From NCBI RefSeq assembly GCF_016808335.1, contig NC_053143.1, forward strand, positions 52,669,441 through 52,733,440: a stretch of DNA of 64,000 nt, read 5' to 3'. Below the pieces are notes generated by a model. That model had not been told where the DNA came from, made no database searches, and was given only the letters and a program-made list of their open reading frames with translations. This document shows, in pieces, positions 33,824 through 44,062 of the stretch. Source of the stretch: Panicum virgatum (lineage: Eukaryota; Streptophyta; Magnoliopsida; Poales; Poaceae). Positions within the stretch are counted from its first letter, which is position 1. The number at the start of each line of letters is the position of its first letter. The position numbers and the translations under genes are program-made.

Positions 33824-34634
33824 TTAATTCTTGCCTGCTTCTTCTGGCGGCGGCTGGTGGCCAACAAAGCCTCCCTCCTTGGGATGCCTGAGGCCGGTGC
33901 AGTAGAGGCAGTTGTCCCGAGTCTTGCGTTCCTCTGCAATCTCAACCACTGTAGTATGTACGTACGGTTGGGGAACAATAATTGATGGCAGCTCGATCGT
34001 TCGACGACGTACAAACCTTTGGTGATGAGCAGGGCGACCGTGGTGACGGCGGCGGGCTCCTCTTCGCCAGTGACCTCCGCGAAGAAGGTGTAAGGTCGGC
34101 CGTCTCCGCGCAACGCCGCCTTGAAGTTGACGTGGTAGTAGGCCACCTGAACTTGTGGCTGTCTTTTGCGTAGAGCAAGCTGATGGGCGAGTTTCCCTGC
34201 ACACGCGCTCGTAAGATCGATCGATGATGCTATTGCTATATATGGATGGATCATGGATCGAGCACGCACTTACCGGCTGCTGGTTGTAGAACTGAACCGC
34301 CAGCCTTGAGCACGTGTTGGATTGCTCGCCCTCATCCTCCTCCAAATACCTGTCCTTGTCGAGCGGCCGGCGCTTCTTGCCGTCGTCGTCGTTCGGGTTC
34401 TCCTCCAAGGCTTCCCAGTGGCCAAGGAAACTGCCGCTCAACTTGTCAAAGTAGCTATCGATCGATCATAAAACGAAAAAGAAAACAAGAATAATTATTT
34501 GTCAAAGTACTCATGTAGCTGCTGCTTGTTGCTTGCATTTCAGCAAGTTACGTACGGTACGGTGTCGTGGAATATGCATACACTTACCTGTTGGCATCGT
34601 CGTCGCCGGAGCTGCCACCATCGTGGTCGGCCAT
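33824..34634 (-). pseudogene. DUF3615-like gene, copy 4 (minus strand) with one frame break
   Basis: Four exons on the minus strand: 34634-34588 (MADHDGGSSGDDDAN), 34454-34274 (YFDKLSGSFLGHWEALEENP, LAVQFYNQQP), 34196-34017 (AYYHVNFKAALRGDGRPYTF, FFAEVTGEE) and 33948-33824 (CLYCTGLRHPKEGGFVGHQP, stop 33826-33824). Splice sites are GT-AG. The AYYHVNF...FFAEV core and C-x2-C...HPKEGGFVG end place it in the same superfamily as copies 1-3, though it is far diverged. Exon 3 is 180 nt, but exon 4 needs 181: the frame entering exon 3 (GNSPISLLYAKDSHKF) and the frame of its conserved core differ by 1 nt near 34149. So there is a 1-nt deletion or a sequencing error. If the base is restored by resequencing it would be a normal gene. 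Confidence 0.65.
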
Positions 34635-34639
34635 CGTCA

Positions 34640-34965
34640 GAGCATGCATTGGTCGACGTACGATCGATCGAGGACGAACGAATACATGATGATGCATGCA
34701 TGGCCGCATGGTCAAAAAGGCCACGAAACGAATGTAAGCAAGCAGCATCCCAGTTAGTTTCTCGTGACTCCTGTGCAGTGTGTACTGCTAGTCTCATACA
34801 TAGTCTCTGTGTGTGTGTGTCAGCGCATTGGTCGACGATCGATCGAGGACGAACGAATGTACGATGATGCATGGTCAAAAGGGCCACAAAAGCAAGCAGC
34901 ATCCCAGTTACTTTTTCGTGACTCCTGTGCAGTGTGTACTGCATGCTAGTCTCATAGTCACTCGT
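34640..34965. repeat. Tandem duplication in the promoter of DUF3615 copy 4
   Basis: The block cattggtcgac...gatcgatcgaggacgaacga...atggtcaaaa...gcagcatcccagtta...gactcctgtgcagtgtgta starts at 34647 and again at 34826. The second unit differs by small indels. It lies directly 5' of the start codon at 34634, so it duplicates the promoter region. Confidence 0.8.
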
Positions 34966-35190
34966 TTCAAAAAACACATGACTTTCCCTGGCGCAAGTAC
35001 GTACGGTTATAATGATCTGAGTTCTTTTGTCAACGTAATGTGGTGTCGGTAGTCGGGATGCTATGCCGTGTGCTAACTAAGCAAGCAAGCGAGGCACAAC
35101 CTGAGTGTGCTAAGTTCTACTTTCTCATCAGTTCATTTTGTTGTACAGGACCAACAACATTTATTTTACATCTACCTTTATTTCAAGAGC
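34966..35190. other. Intergenic DNA
   Basis: No gene seen between the promoter duplication and the LINE end. Confidence 0.3.
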
Positions 35191-35194
35191 TAGA

Positions 35195-35990
35195 ATTAAT
35201 TTTTCGCGATCGTGCCTGAGCACGTTTTTCATTAAGAAGAAAGCAGTTACAGGCACAATCTTGATGCGGCCAAACAGAGCTTGACCAACACAAGAACACA
35301 AAGGACTAAAAATAGAAAAACACTGAAAAAAACATACACACAGACAAGAAAACACAAAGACACCACGAACAACAGCAAAGCAACACGGGGATGACAAAGG
35401 GCACGACCCACATCACAAGTCAGAACTTTACAACTGAACCTGCTAACAGAAACAACAACGTCCAGGGCACAAAGGTCAACGGCCTAACAAAGGGTGGCAA
35501 AGCATCCACCCGAATGACCATCCACGGCGGCAAAGCATCTGCCCGAGGCAAACTTCAACCAACACGACAGTGGCGGCGGCAAAGTATCCGCCAGACCGGA
35601 ACAGCGGCAAAGCATCCGCCAGTGAAGAGAACCGACGACCAAGCGCGACCCGGACAATGCAGATGAGATGAGGCGAAGGCAGGCGCATAAGCAGAAACTC
35701 TCCGAGAAGAGCGGAAGACCACCACCAGCACAGCTTCCAAGACAACACCTCCAGAAAGGAAACAACGCCACAGGCGCCGTCGTCGTCCGACCAACAAGGT
35801 CTAGGTTTTCACCCGGAAGGTAAGCTAGAGAGGGAGGAAAAGGGTGGAAGGATGACGCCTTCAAGAAGGTAAACGGCGCCCGCGGGCGGCGTCGTCATCG
35901 GTCCGCAAGCGGAACCAAGACTTTCGCCAGCGGCAGCGGCGCAATAGCACAGGGGTCGGCGGCGGCAGCCCAAATCGACAGCACGGAGTC
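35195..35990 (-). mobile_element. LINE-related 3' end, inverted
   Basis: The sequence at 35198-35235 (ttcgcgatcgtgcctgagca, then cgtttttcattaagaag) is the reverse complement of the LINE 3' end at 42418-42453. So it is a minus-strand copy of the same LINE family tail, headed by a T run (poly-A on the minus strand). The upstream part (35240-35990) is GC-richer, with repeats of ggcaaagcatccgcc at 35500-35620; it is not ORF2. The left limit and target duplication are unclear. Confidence 0.6.
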
Positions 35991-36104
35991 AATCAAGGAG
36001 ATACATGTCAAGATTTGAGTAAACCAAATCACATTTCAAATCGACAATAGTACATCTTGTACGGTACGCATCTCTTACGGTACAAATCAACAAGAGCTCT
36101 TCGG

Positions 36105-36172
36105 AATTGAATGATATCACTTTGGGATGAAAAAGGGCCCAATCTCTTGGATGACACTCCAACTAACAGTCT
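36105..36172. repeat. Segment duplicated at 43322-43392
   Basis: The phrases atgatatcactttgggatg, gcccaatctcttggatgaca and aacagtctaaca occur in the same order at both places with few differences. A fragment of an older duplication that also involved the DUF3615 neighbourhood. Confidence 0.75.
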
Positions 36173-36393
36173 AACAATGACCGCCTCGGTAAATAGGAAT
36201 TAACCGAGGCGGTTATATTACACTGACCGTCTCGGTTATTAATTGATTTCAGGAGGCGGTTATTTCTATCTGTCTCGGTTAACAAAAAAAATGACCGCCT
36301 AGATTAATCCGAGGCATTAACCGAGACGGTTCATAATTGTGCCCGCCTCTGAGGGGTTTTGAAAAGGTCATGGTTTATGTTTTTTTAGTAGTG
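36173..36393. mobile_element. CACTA-type transposon end fragment
   Basis: Right end ...ttttttagtagtg reads CACTACTAAAAAA inward. The interior has subterminal repeats of the ccgcctcggtt / aaccgaggcgg type in both orientations (36181, 36214, 36251, 36296, 36324). No coding sequence. Distinct family from the large CACTA at 50452. Confidence 0.7.
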
Positions 36394-37110
36394 AACCAAC
36401 TAGTAACAGGTTGCATCTTCTGAATTGTGGTTTCTCTAGCAGCTGCTAGCTAGGTAGCCATGGCAAGCACAAGTTTCTTGGTTAGCTGATCCATGCGTGT
36501 GGATCGATGAACAGCTAGCCACTTCGATCCACTTGGTTAGCACAAGTGCGGTGGCTGTTCATCAGTCATCACATTTCGTTCAGTGCCTTCCGATCCATAA
36601 ATCAGAGAGGTAGCTGGAGCTGCATGTTTCTTCCGCCAGGGAGAACTAATACGAACCACGAGGCAAACACGGACGCTGTGCGCAATAGCAGTTTCAGTCC
36701 ACCGTCGAGATCAACCTGCGAGACACGCGTACTCTGCCGTTCATGCTGCTGCTGGCAAGATCAATACGAACCCCTCAGTTCAGATTACAACACACGAATT
36801 CAGTTTTGTCCTGTAATTGTTCGGTACCTCCTTCACCTTGTTGCTGATGTCGCTCCGGCACCTAAGGCCCTAACTCTGACTCGGTGATTTATTTCGGAGT
36901 AGACATTACGTACTCTAGCAGAGATTTCTGTCCTCAATCTTGAAGATCTCGACCGCAGCCCACTGCCGAAACGATCAGACTCGTGCATCGCCGATCTGAA
37001 GTCTGAACCTGCGGAACATACTCTGCGATCTTTTTGAGAAGCTGATTCTGCAACTGCGATGCTCTGGTGCACGCATCTCCTAGTTGAGCAGTTGAGCTCC
37101 TACTCCGACG
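36394..37110. other. Intergenic DNA
   Basis: No gene supported; GC content rises to the right into palindrome module 5. Confidence 0.3.
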
Positions 37111-37484
37111 ACTCACCTCCGCGACGCGAGCTCTACCTCGTCGCCGCCCTCGCGGGCACGGAGTCCGCGCGGCTGTTCCCCGCAGCTGGACGGCCGTCGA
37201 CACGAGCAGCCCGCCAGCGTGCGTGCGCCGTGAGCCCGTGGCCACGGACCAAGCGCGCCTTCGTCTTCGCCGCGCTGCCGCCTCCGTGGACGGGCCCGGC
37301 GAACTCAGGTGCTGCTGCGTCGTGCTCTGGCCTCGTCCCCGGCACCGGAGCGCTGCCGCATCCCGGGACCCACCCCCCGGGGCGTCGCTCGCCGCAGCGC
37401 TAACGAGGACGACCGAGTCGCCGACGGGAGCCCACACCCGATCTGGGCCGCACGTCTTTGATCCAACAGATCGGAGGGACGTTA

Positions 37485-37517
37485 GGGGTGGACGGTATCT
37501 CAAATACCGTCCACTCC
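37485..37517. repeat. Palindrome P5
   Basis: Left arm ggggtggacggtatct, right arm aaataccgtccactcc; one mismatch and one G-T type pair across 16-bp arms. Confidence 0.85.
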
Positions 37518-38123
37518 CGGTCGCGGCCCCGTCCATCCTGTTCGTCGCGAGGAGGCCGCCGCCGGCGCCACTGCTCGCTGGAGCCCTGCGCCGCGCCCGG
37601 GAGTCGATGGTTCATCCCCTTCCCTCCCACCCCTTCTTCCAGGTCCCCTTCTCCGGAGACGACAGCAACTCGCGTGGCACCGGCGACCGGCCATGGCCAC
37701 GGCCGCGGGATAGAATCGCCTGCCGGACGGAGCCCAGGAGGCGGCATCTGTGCAGCTCTTCGCCGATCCGTAGCAGTTGTGCGGTTCTTCACAAAGTGTC
37801 AGGCAAGCAAATCAAAGCCGACATAAGGAGAACTCAATGGCAGTGGCGGCGGCGACGATGGCGGCACGCACATCTCGAAGCTTGCTGTCCCCCGGCCCCG
37901 GGGCGTCTCTCCCAGGCAAGCACACGGTTTCGCCCAGAACGGAGCGCGAGAGCTCCGGCGAGGTTTCCGGGGTCCTCGACGGCCGGCGGGCGCTCGCCGA
38001 TGAGCCCGAGCGACGCCGCGCCGCGCTCCCGCGTCCGCCTGACGGTGACGACCGAGCCGCTGACCGCGGTCCACGCCCGATCTGGACCGCTCATGTTATA
38101 TCCAACGGATGGCAGGGCCCCCA

Positions 38124-38156
38124 GGGGTGGACGGTGTTTCAAATACCGTCCACCCC
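38124..38156. repeat. Palindrome P6
   Basis: Left arm ggggtggacggtgttt, right arm aaataccgtccacccc, centre c; pairing complete but for one G-T type pair. Confidence 0.9.
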
Positions 38157-38883
38157 CTGGATGTCCGCTCCTCATCGTCACGCCGGAGCTCCGCGGCGCC
38201 CCAGGAGGCCAGGACCGCCCCTCCCGTCCAGGTCCCCTCCTTCCGTAACTGCGTGGCGACACCAACTCGGATCGCTCCGGCCATGGCCGCGGGCACAAGG
38301 CGAGGAGGAATGAACGGAGCTCATGCCGGCCTTCAGCAGCGGCGCCAGACGGAGCAACGCAGGACGGAGGCGGCCGCGGCAGACGCTCGGCGGCGCTGGG
38401 AGTTCCTGCTGCTGCTGTCGCGACAGGCGAGCATGGCGACGAGAGTGCATCTCGCCGGAGCGCTGCTGGACGACGACGGTTCTGATGGCCGTCGCTTGCC
38501 TCGCTCTCCCCCAATCTATGGACGACGAGCCTGCCTGACATTGACTACGGTCGATCAGGAAGAAGCAGCCAAACAGGCAAGCTTGGATCAGGACAGTTTT
38601 CAAGCTCTGAAACTTTTACCAATGTTGTGTTAAAGCTTATTCCAATATTCATTCAACTGTTTATTTAACTTTGACTTTGAAATGATCGATCGAAGCAATC
38701 AAGCAATGTAAGCTGGCACAGACAGAATCTGCACAAGATCTTCTTAGTAGCGCTGCTGCCGCATCCCGGGACCCCCCGGGGCGTCGCTCGCCGCAGCGCT
38801 AACGACGACGACCGAGTCGCCGACGGGAGCCCACGCCCGATCTGGGCAGCATGTCTTTGATCCAACAGCTCGGAGGGACGCTA

Positions 38884-38916
38884 GGGGTGGACGGTATATC
38901 AAATACCGTCCACCCC
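38884..38916. repeat. Palindrome P7
   Basis: Left arm ggggtggacggtatat, right arm aaataccgtccacccc; one mismatch next to the centre. Confidence 0.9.
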
Positions 38917-39269
38917 CGGTCGGCCACCAAGTCCACCCTGTTCGTCGCGTGGAGGAGGCGGCCGGCGCCACTGCTCGCCGGAGCCCTGTGCCGCGCCCGG
39001 GAGTTGATGGTTCATCCCCTTCTCCCACCCCTTCGTCCAGGACCCCCTTCTCCGGAGACGACAACAACTCGCGTGGCACCGGCCATGGCCACGGCCGCGC
39101 ATAGAATCGCCTGCCGGACGGAGCCAGGCTCTTCTCCAATCCGTAGCAGTTGTGCGGTTCTTCACAAAGTGTGAGGCAGTCAAGTCAAAGCCGACACAAG
39201 GAGAACTCAATGGCAGTCTCGGGAAGCCAAGCGGCGGCGGCGGCGGCGACACGGCAGGCGGCACGCACC

Positions 39270-39840
39270 GCTCGAAATTGAAGCTTGCCGGCCGCCGGGG
39301 CGTCGCCTCCGCAGGCCAGCAGAAGATTTCGCCCAGAACGGATCGCGCGTAGAGCTCTGGCATTGTTCCCGGGGTTCTCGATGGCCGGCGGGCGCTCGCC
39401 GACGAGCCCGAGCCGGGCGACACCGCGCCGCGCTCCTGCGCCCACCTGACGAGGACGACCGAGCCGCTGACCGTAGTCAATGCCCGATCTGGGCCGCTCG
39501 TGCCTAATCTAACGGACGGCAGGGCCTGCAGGGGTAGGCGGTGTTTCAAATCGCCGTCCGCCCCTGAGCCCTGATCATCACGCCGGAGCTCCGCGGCGCC
39601 CCCAGGACCGCCGCCCCTTCCGTGCAGGTCCCCCCTCATTCGCTACCGCGTGATTACAGCAGCTCGAATCGCACCGGCGGCCATGGCCACGGGCAAGGAG
39701 CGCAGTTCATGCCGGCCTTGAGCAGCGGCGCCAGACGGAGCCCAGGACGGAGGCGGCGGCCGCGGCAGGCGCTCGGCACCGTGCACGGCCTCGCGCGGCG
39801 GCGGCCTCCGCACCCTCCCACCGCCGCCGCTGCCTGCTCG
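39270..39840 (+). repeat. Palindrome module 8, leading into DUF3615 copy 3
   Basis: Carries the cttgccggccgccggggcgt phrase (39284), cgctcgccgacgagcccgag, palindrome P8 (39531-39564), ccggagctccgcggcgcccc, gcggccatggccacgggcaa (39676) and gcatg...cggccttgagcagcggcg, and ends at the exon 1 donor (CTCG|GTAAGAAGGGCAAG) shared with copy 1. Confidence 0.65.
39531..39564. repeat. Palindrome P8 (degenerate)
   Basis: Left ggggtaggcggtgttt, right aaatcgccgtccgcccc. The outer GGGG...CCCC and inner TTT-C-AAA still pair; the middle has substitutions and an indel. Confidence 0.75.
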
Positions 39841-41423
39841 GTAAGAAGGGCAAGTTTGATGGAATCTGATCAGGATGGAGACCTAATGACCTTAGTCTGT
39901 TTTCAATTCGTTCTTCGTCTTGGATAAGATTGGTTTGCACACTGGTAACCCAAATGCAGATGGAGTAAGATTGCAGCTCGCAAACTTTGGTTTGATACTA
40001 TTAAATATGTGTGCTGCTGGGTTCAGGGCTCCTCGGAGAAAAGATCCACACGACCTTCGGGCCAATCCAAAAGTTCAGCTTGCGCAGGACAAGAGGTTTG
40101 CGACTGGTGTCTTGGAGCATTATAACAGAAACAAGAAGGTGTGCTACACAATTTATTCACTTGATCGAGGCACAAGAAAAGAGCATGTTATCTATGTTGG
40201 ATTGGTGATTTGCATTGGCATGACCTTTGTTAATTTCTTGTGCCCAGGTCAAATTTGAGCTCCTGAATGTCAAGCCTGTGATCAGCATACCCGAGCCACG
40301 ATGCTGTTACACACACATCAACTTCACCGCAAGGTCCAGCAAGGAGGATTCGCGGGAACAGCTTTTCTTCGCTGAGATTTACCACTGTGACAAAAGAAAG
40401 GCTCCAAGTGGCTTCATCGTCACTTGCTGTGAGCCACTGGGCTCTGATTGTGCAGGTAATTAGTTCTCTGATCAGATGAATACATTAGCAGTTTCTCTGT
40501 AAAACAATGTACAGGTATAGAAGTACTACTAAACAATTTAAATTGAACATGGATGCAACTCTGAATCTTTGATGCAAGAAAAATTGTGATGGGCTTCAGC
40601 GGTTAGTGTATTTGTATCTTTTGGATGGATTTGTTTATGATTCCAGTAATAGGTTTTGGAGGCTGGCTACTCTGGGTCTTGTTGTAAGTGATCCGAGTGG
40701 CTTCATCGTCACTTGCTGTGAGCCATTGGGCTCTTATTCTGCAGGTGATCAGTTCTCTTATCAGTTGAATATATTAGCAGTTTCTCTGTAGAAGAATGTA
40801 CAGGTATAGAAGTACTACTAAATTTAAAATGAACATGGATGCAACTCTGAATCTTTGATGCAAGAAAAATTGTGATGGGTTTCAGCGGTTAGTCTGTTCG
40901 CATCTTTTAGATGGATTGTTTATGATTCCAGTAATATGTTTTGGAGGCTGGCTACGCTGGGTCTTATTGTAGGTGATCTTGAGAAAATATGATATTTAAT
41001 TGACAATGTTGTTTTTCTGAATTATAGGAAATCTTGTCTTTGACTGCTATTAGGAGGCCTTCATATCTCTTTTTTTTTTTTGGGGGGGGGGGGGGGGGGG
41101 GCTGACAGTGACACAGATGCATTCATACCTGCAGTTGCATTTGTTGTTTTTGAGCAATGCGTTGCTTTGTCCCAACTTACTCGTCATTCTTTTTTTTTCT
41201 CTGGTTAGAAGAATGGAATAAGCTGGTCCGTTATTGGCTTGATCTGTCATGAATTCAGTAATGCCTCCTTTTCTGTTGAGTAATCATTGAGACTAATGCA
41301 TCATGTGCTATAGTATCCCCTGAGTCATTTTTCTGAAGCTGCTTTTGTTTGTTTGCTGCAGCGGGACAAAAGTTTTGCAAGCCTGATGGTAGCTCGGCGG
41401 CGTGTTTACGACTATGTGCGTTA
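39841..41423 (+). pseudogene. DUF3615-type gene, copy 3 (truncated last exon, no good start)
   Basis: Exon 2 (40027-40138, RANPKVQLAQDKRFATGVLE) and exon 3 (40248-40455, ISIPEPRCCYTHINFTARSS) match copies 1 and 2 with the same lengths (112 and 208 nt). Exon 1 should end at 39840, but in the phase required by exon 2 the frame has a stop and then no ATG before the donor, so the start is lost or different. Exon 4 begins at 41362 (GQKFCKPDGSSA) but lacks the part with the C-x2-C...HP motif: compared with copy 2 about 98 nt are missing before gtgtttacgactatgtgcg, changing the frame. Intron 3 has a duplicated block, including a partial repeat of exon 3's end at 40690-40745. A LINE has inserted just downstream. 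Non-functional as read. Confidence 0.7.
41070..41101 (+). repeat. T12-G20 homopolymer pair in intron 3 of copy 3
   Basis: Twelve T then twenty G, at a spot where copies 1 and 2 have only short T and G runs (tttttatgggtggggggctg near 18187). Not at the same relative position as the T13-G20 run at 32551. Confidence 0.8.
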
Positions 41424-41447
41424 GCAGTGTACACTGAAGAAGCATGT

Positions 41448-42458
41448 CGTCCAGGCAATGTTCACCGCCTCCATCTACGTTGAGATTGGCAATGGGCAAA
41501 GGGCCCTTTTCTGGACGGATCGGTGGATACAGGGGCAATCCATCGAAGACCTTGCACCGTGCCTCTTTAATGCTGTTACTACACGTGCTAGACAATCGAG
41601 AACAGTAGCACAAGGCCTGCATGAGGATCGATGGACTCAGGACATTTCAGGGGCTTTGACTGTGCAAGTTCTCTTGGATTACTTGCGCATTTGGGACCTA
41701 ACCAGGGAGGTTCACCTGGACATAGATCGGAGCGACCGTGTTTGTTGGATGTGGACACCTGATAAGGTCTTTACTACTGCATCTGCTTACAGATCCTTCT
41801 TCATGGCCCAGCACCCAATTAAGGGAGCAAAGATCCTCCACAAAACACGGGCTCCAGGTAAGTGCAAGTTCTTCATGTGGCTTGCGCTCCACGATAGATG
41901 CTGGACTGCTGATCGTCGTAAACGTCATGGGCTACAGAGTGATGACACATGCGTCTTGTGCTCTCAGTTGCCGGAGACCATCGATCACTTGCTTGTGGGC
42001 TGTCCTTTTTCACGTGAGATTTGGTTTAAAGTGCTACGGTGGCTAGGTTGGGAAATGGTCGCCCCCTCCACTCACACGACCAATCTATCTGATTGGTGGC
42101 TGGCTGCAAGGAAAGACGTTCCAAAGATTGGTCGCAACGGTTTTGATTCTATGGTGGTTCTCGTTTGCTGGCTTTTTTGGAAAGAAAGGAACAACAGGAC
42201 TTTCGACCGGCGGGTGCGGACAATTCAGGATGTAGTACTCAAGGTGGCTGATGAAATTGTTCTTTGGGTTCAAGCAGGTTTTAGGCATTTAGATATGGTG
42301 GCTAGTGCCTTAGGTCGGTCCCCAGGTCGCAACACGGTTATTTTGTAATCGTTCAGCGCTAAGTCCGGGGTTGGTTCCACTTCTCTGTAACCAGCCCTTT
42401 GTAAACTTTTTTCTTCCCTTCTTAATGAAAAATGTGCTCAGGCACAGTCGCGAAAAAA
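41448..42458 (+). mobile_element. 5'-truncated LINE with target duplication
   Basis: About 1.0-kb insert flanked by an exact 11-bp direct repeat aagaagcatgt (41437-41447 and 42459-42469), ending in an A run. One open frame (to 42348, TAA) gives the C-terminal ORF2 region. It includes the zf-RVT type domain (PF13966-like): WMWTPDKVFTTASAYRSFF, KCKFFMWLALHDRCWTADRR, then CVLCSQLPETIDHLLVGCPF with Cys and His ligands. The frame is open, so it is a recent insertion. It landed in the 3' UTR of DUF3615 copy 3: the flanking ggaactctgtacttgtgcc phrase matches the 3' UTR of copy 2. Confidence 0.85.
41458..42348 (+). CDS. LINE ORF2 C-terminal region (zf-RVT type), truncated
   Basis: About 296 codons open in one frame inside the LINE insert, starting mid-protein; the ATG at 41458 is not a true start, as the frame is open to the insert edge. 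In a full element this part follows the reverse transcriptase domain and is thought to help bind nucleic acid (family knowledge). The Cys-His cluster lies at about residues 155-180. It lacks endonuclease and RT, so cannot act alone. Confidence 0.8.
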   Translation: MFTASIYVEIGNGQRALFWTDRWIQGQSIEDLAPCLFNAVTTRARQSRTVAQGLHEDRWTQDISGALTVQVLLDYLRIWDLTREVHLDIDRSDRVCWMWTPDKVFTTASAYRSFFMAQHPIKGAKILHKTRAPGKCKFFMWLALHDRCWTADRRKRHGLQSDDTCVLCSQLPETIDHLLVGCPFSREIWFKVLRWLGWEMVAPSTHTTNLSDWWLAARKDVPKIGRNGFDSMVVLVCWLFWKERNNRTFDRRVRTIQDVVLKVADEIVLWVQAGFRHLDMVASALGRSPGRNTVIL

Positions 42459-42469
42459 AAGAAGCATGT

Positions 42470-44059
42470 GGAACTCTGTACTTGTGCCATTTTTTCACTT
42501 CACTGCTGGAGACTACTGACTGAGTTACCAGATCCGAGGCTTAACCTCACCTTTCCACTCTTCAAAGTGCTCGGTTGGTGACGGCCCATTATTCTGGATA
42601 TCCTTGGTTTTCTGAAATCAATTACCTGAATGAGATAATTGATTTCGCTGTAGTTGTCTGAACACCAGCAAACTGCACAATGACTGTAGGGGGAACAAAA
42701 CACATTTCTCACAATTCCAATTCTGCATTTGATCAGAGGAGTACTGCATTCTGAGATAAACATCGTCGCACTATTCAATTAGTTTGCCCATTAACCTACT
42801 TGGTCGGGCCCCTTTTGTAATCATCAGGGCCTCATTTAGATGTCCTTGTCTGAACCTTAACATACTGTACAATGACTGCATGTAGGAATAACGATGTATT
42901 TGATGCAACTCGCCAAGCTCTATCTTAGGGATGTTTGTTTTAAAAAATGTTTCATAAAGATATTGAACAGCGTCGCAAAATCCATAGCTTGCGTAGTCAC
43001 ATACGCACGCAGTACATGGCCAGGCCTTGTCTGATCAGAGTGTAGCATTCTGCAGTTCCACAAGGCTGAACACGCTTTACTCTGAAAAGAGCACCCACCT
43101 GTCCTTCTGATGCTTGCTTACAAATAAAAAAAAGATGCAAAATTTCCAAGCTCGCATTGTTACTTTGGAGTAACAAATCAAAGGCACTAACAAAGACTGG
43201 AAATTTGGTAAAGCTGCTAATAGTTCAATTCTATCTTCCAGCACTCTAACAAAGATTGCTCGGTTATTTTTCTATCTGTACCGGGTTGTGCCCAATCTGT
43301 CCTGCATTCCTGCTCACATGCTATTGAATGATATCACTTTGGGATGGAAAAGAGCCCAATCTCTTGGATGACACTCGAACGAACAGTCTAACATTAGGCC
43401 TAGCTCTCCATATGGTACATACAGTACTTTGCACACAAAAGTAGTACTGAATACTCTTTGCTGTCGACCTGAACTTCATTTGGTGAGTGTCGGTCACAAA
43501 AAAGAGAAAAAAGGTTGTGTGTTCTCTGCATTGTTATAGTTTCCACTTGGCACTAGTATGCCCCCCAGTTCTTGCAGACGTGTACAACTGACATCGCCTT
43601 TTCTCTTGAGTTTTTCTCTCTCTCCAATTTGCCATGTTTTCCTAGTCCAATACAAAGGAATCCATTGGACAAATGGTCATGAGAATTGGTGTCCGAGTTT
43701 GCGTAAGCTAGTTAATCTCCATAATTCTTAAGTTTGGGTAAGAAAACTGACAGGCATAATCATCATGATTAGTTTACTATAATTGCTGCCATGTTCGAGA
43801 AAAATTAAGTGATTAGGATAATAGCAAAAAAAATTTTCCCACGCGATCTACCAAGGTCATGCTACATGCTCTGACCAATTGATTTTCTTGGCTGGAATCA
43901 ACCCGAATTCCCAGAAACGCCAGCAAGTATCCCCAAGATGGCGCAATTGGCAATACAAAAATGAAGCGAGCATGTGAGCTTGGCTTTTTTTATGCTCATA
44001 TTAACTACTCACTTTAACCTGAACGACTGAACCACTTCCAAATTCGATCTCCCGGCCAG
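42470..44059. other. Intergenic DNA
   Basis: No gene seen. Contains the 43322-43392 segment that matches 36105-36172. Confidence 0.4.
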
Positions 44060-44062
44060 TAA

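Larger units (their letters stand above)
37110..39170. repeat. GC-rich palindrome modules 5, 6 and 7
   Basis: Modules 5 (37110-37830) and 7 (38745-39170) are close relatives. Both have catcccgggacc, cgccgcagcgctaacga, gaccgagtcgccgacgggag, a palindrome, then gttgatggttcatcccctt-like and ttgtgcggttcttcacaaag phrases. Module 6 (37860-38420) resembles modules 2, 3 and 8 (ctcgccgatgagcccgagcg, palindrome, ccggagctccgcggcgcc, atgccggccttcagcagcgg). So two module types alternate. ORFs run through on both strands without recognised domains. Confidence 0.65.

Noticed and set aside
33763..34269. Minus-strand ORF through intron 3 of DUF3615 copy 4
   Set aside because: It crosses clear splice sites; the four-exon model explains the conserved parts better.
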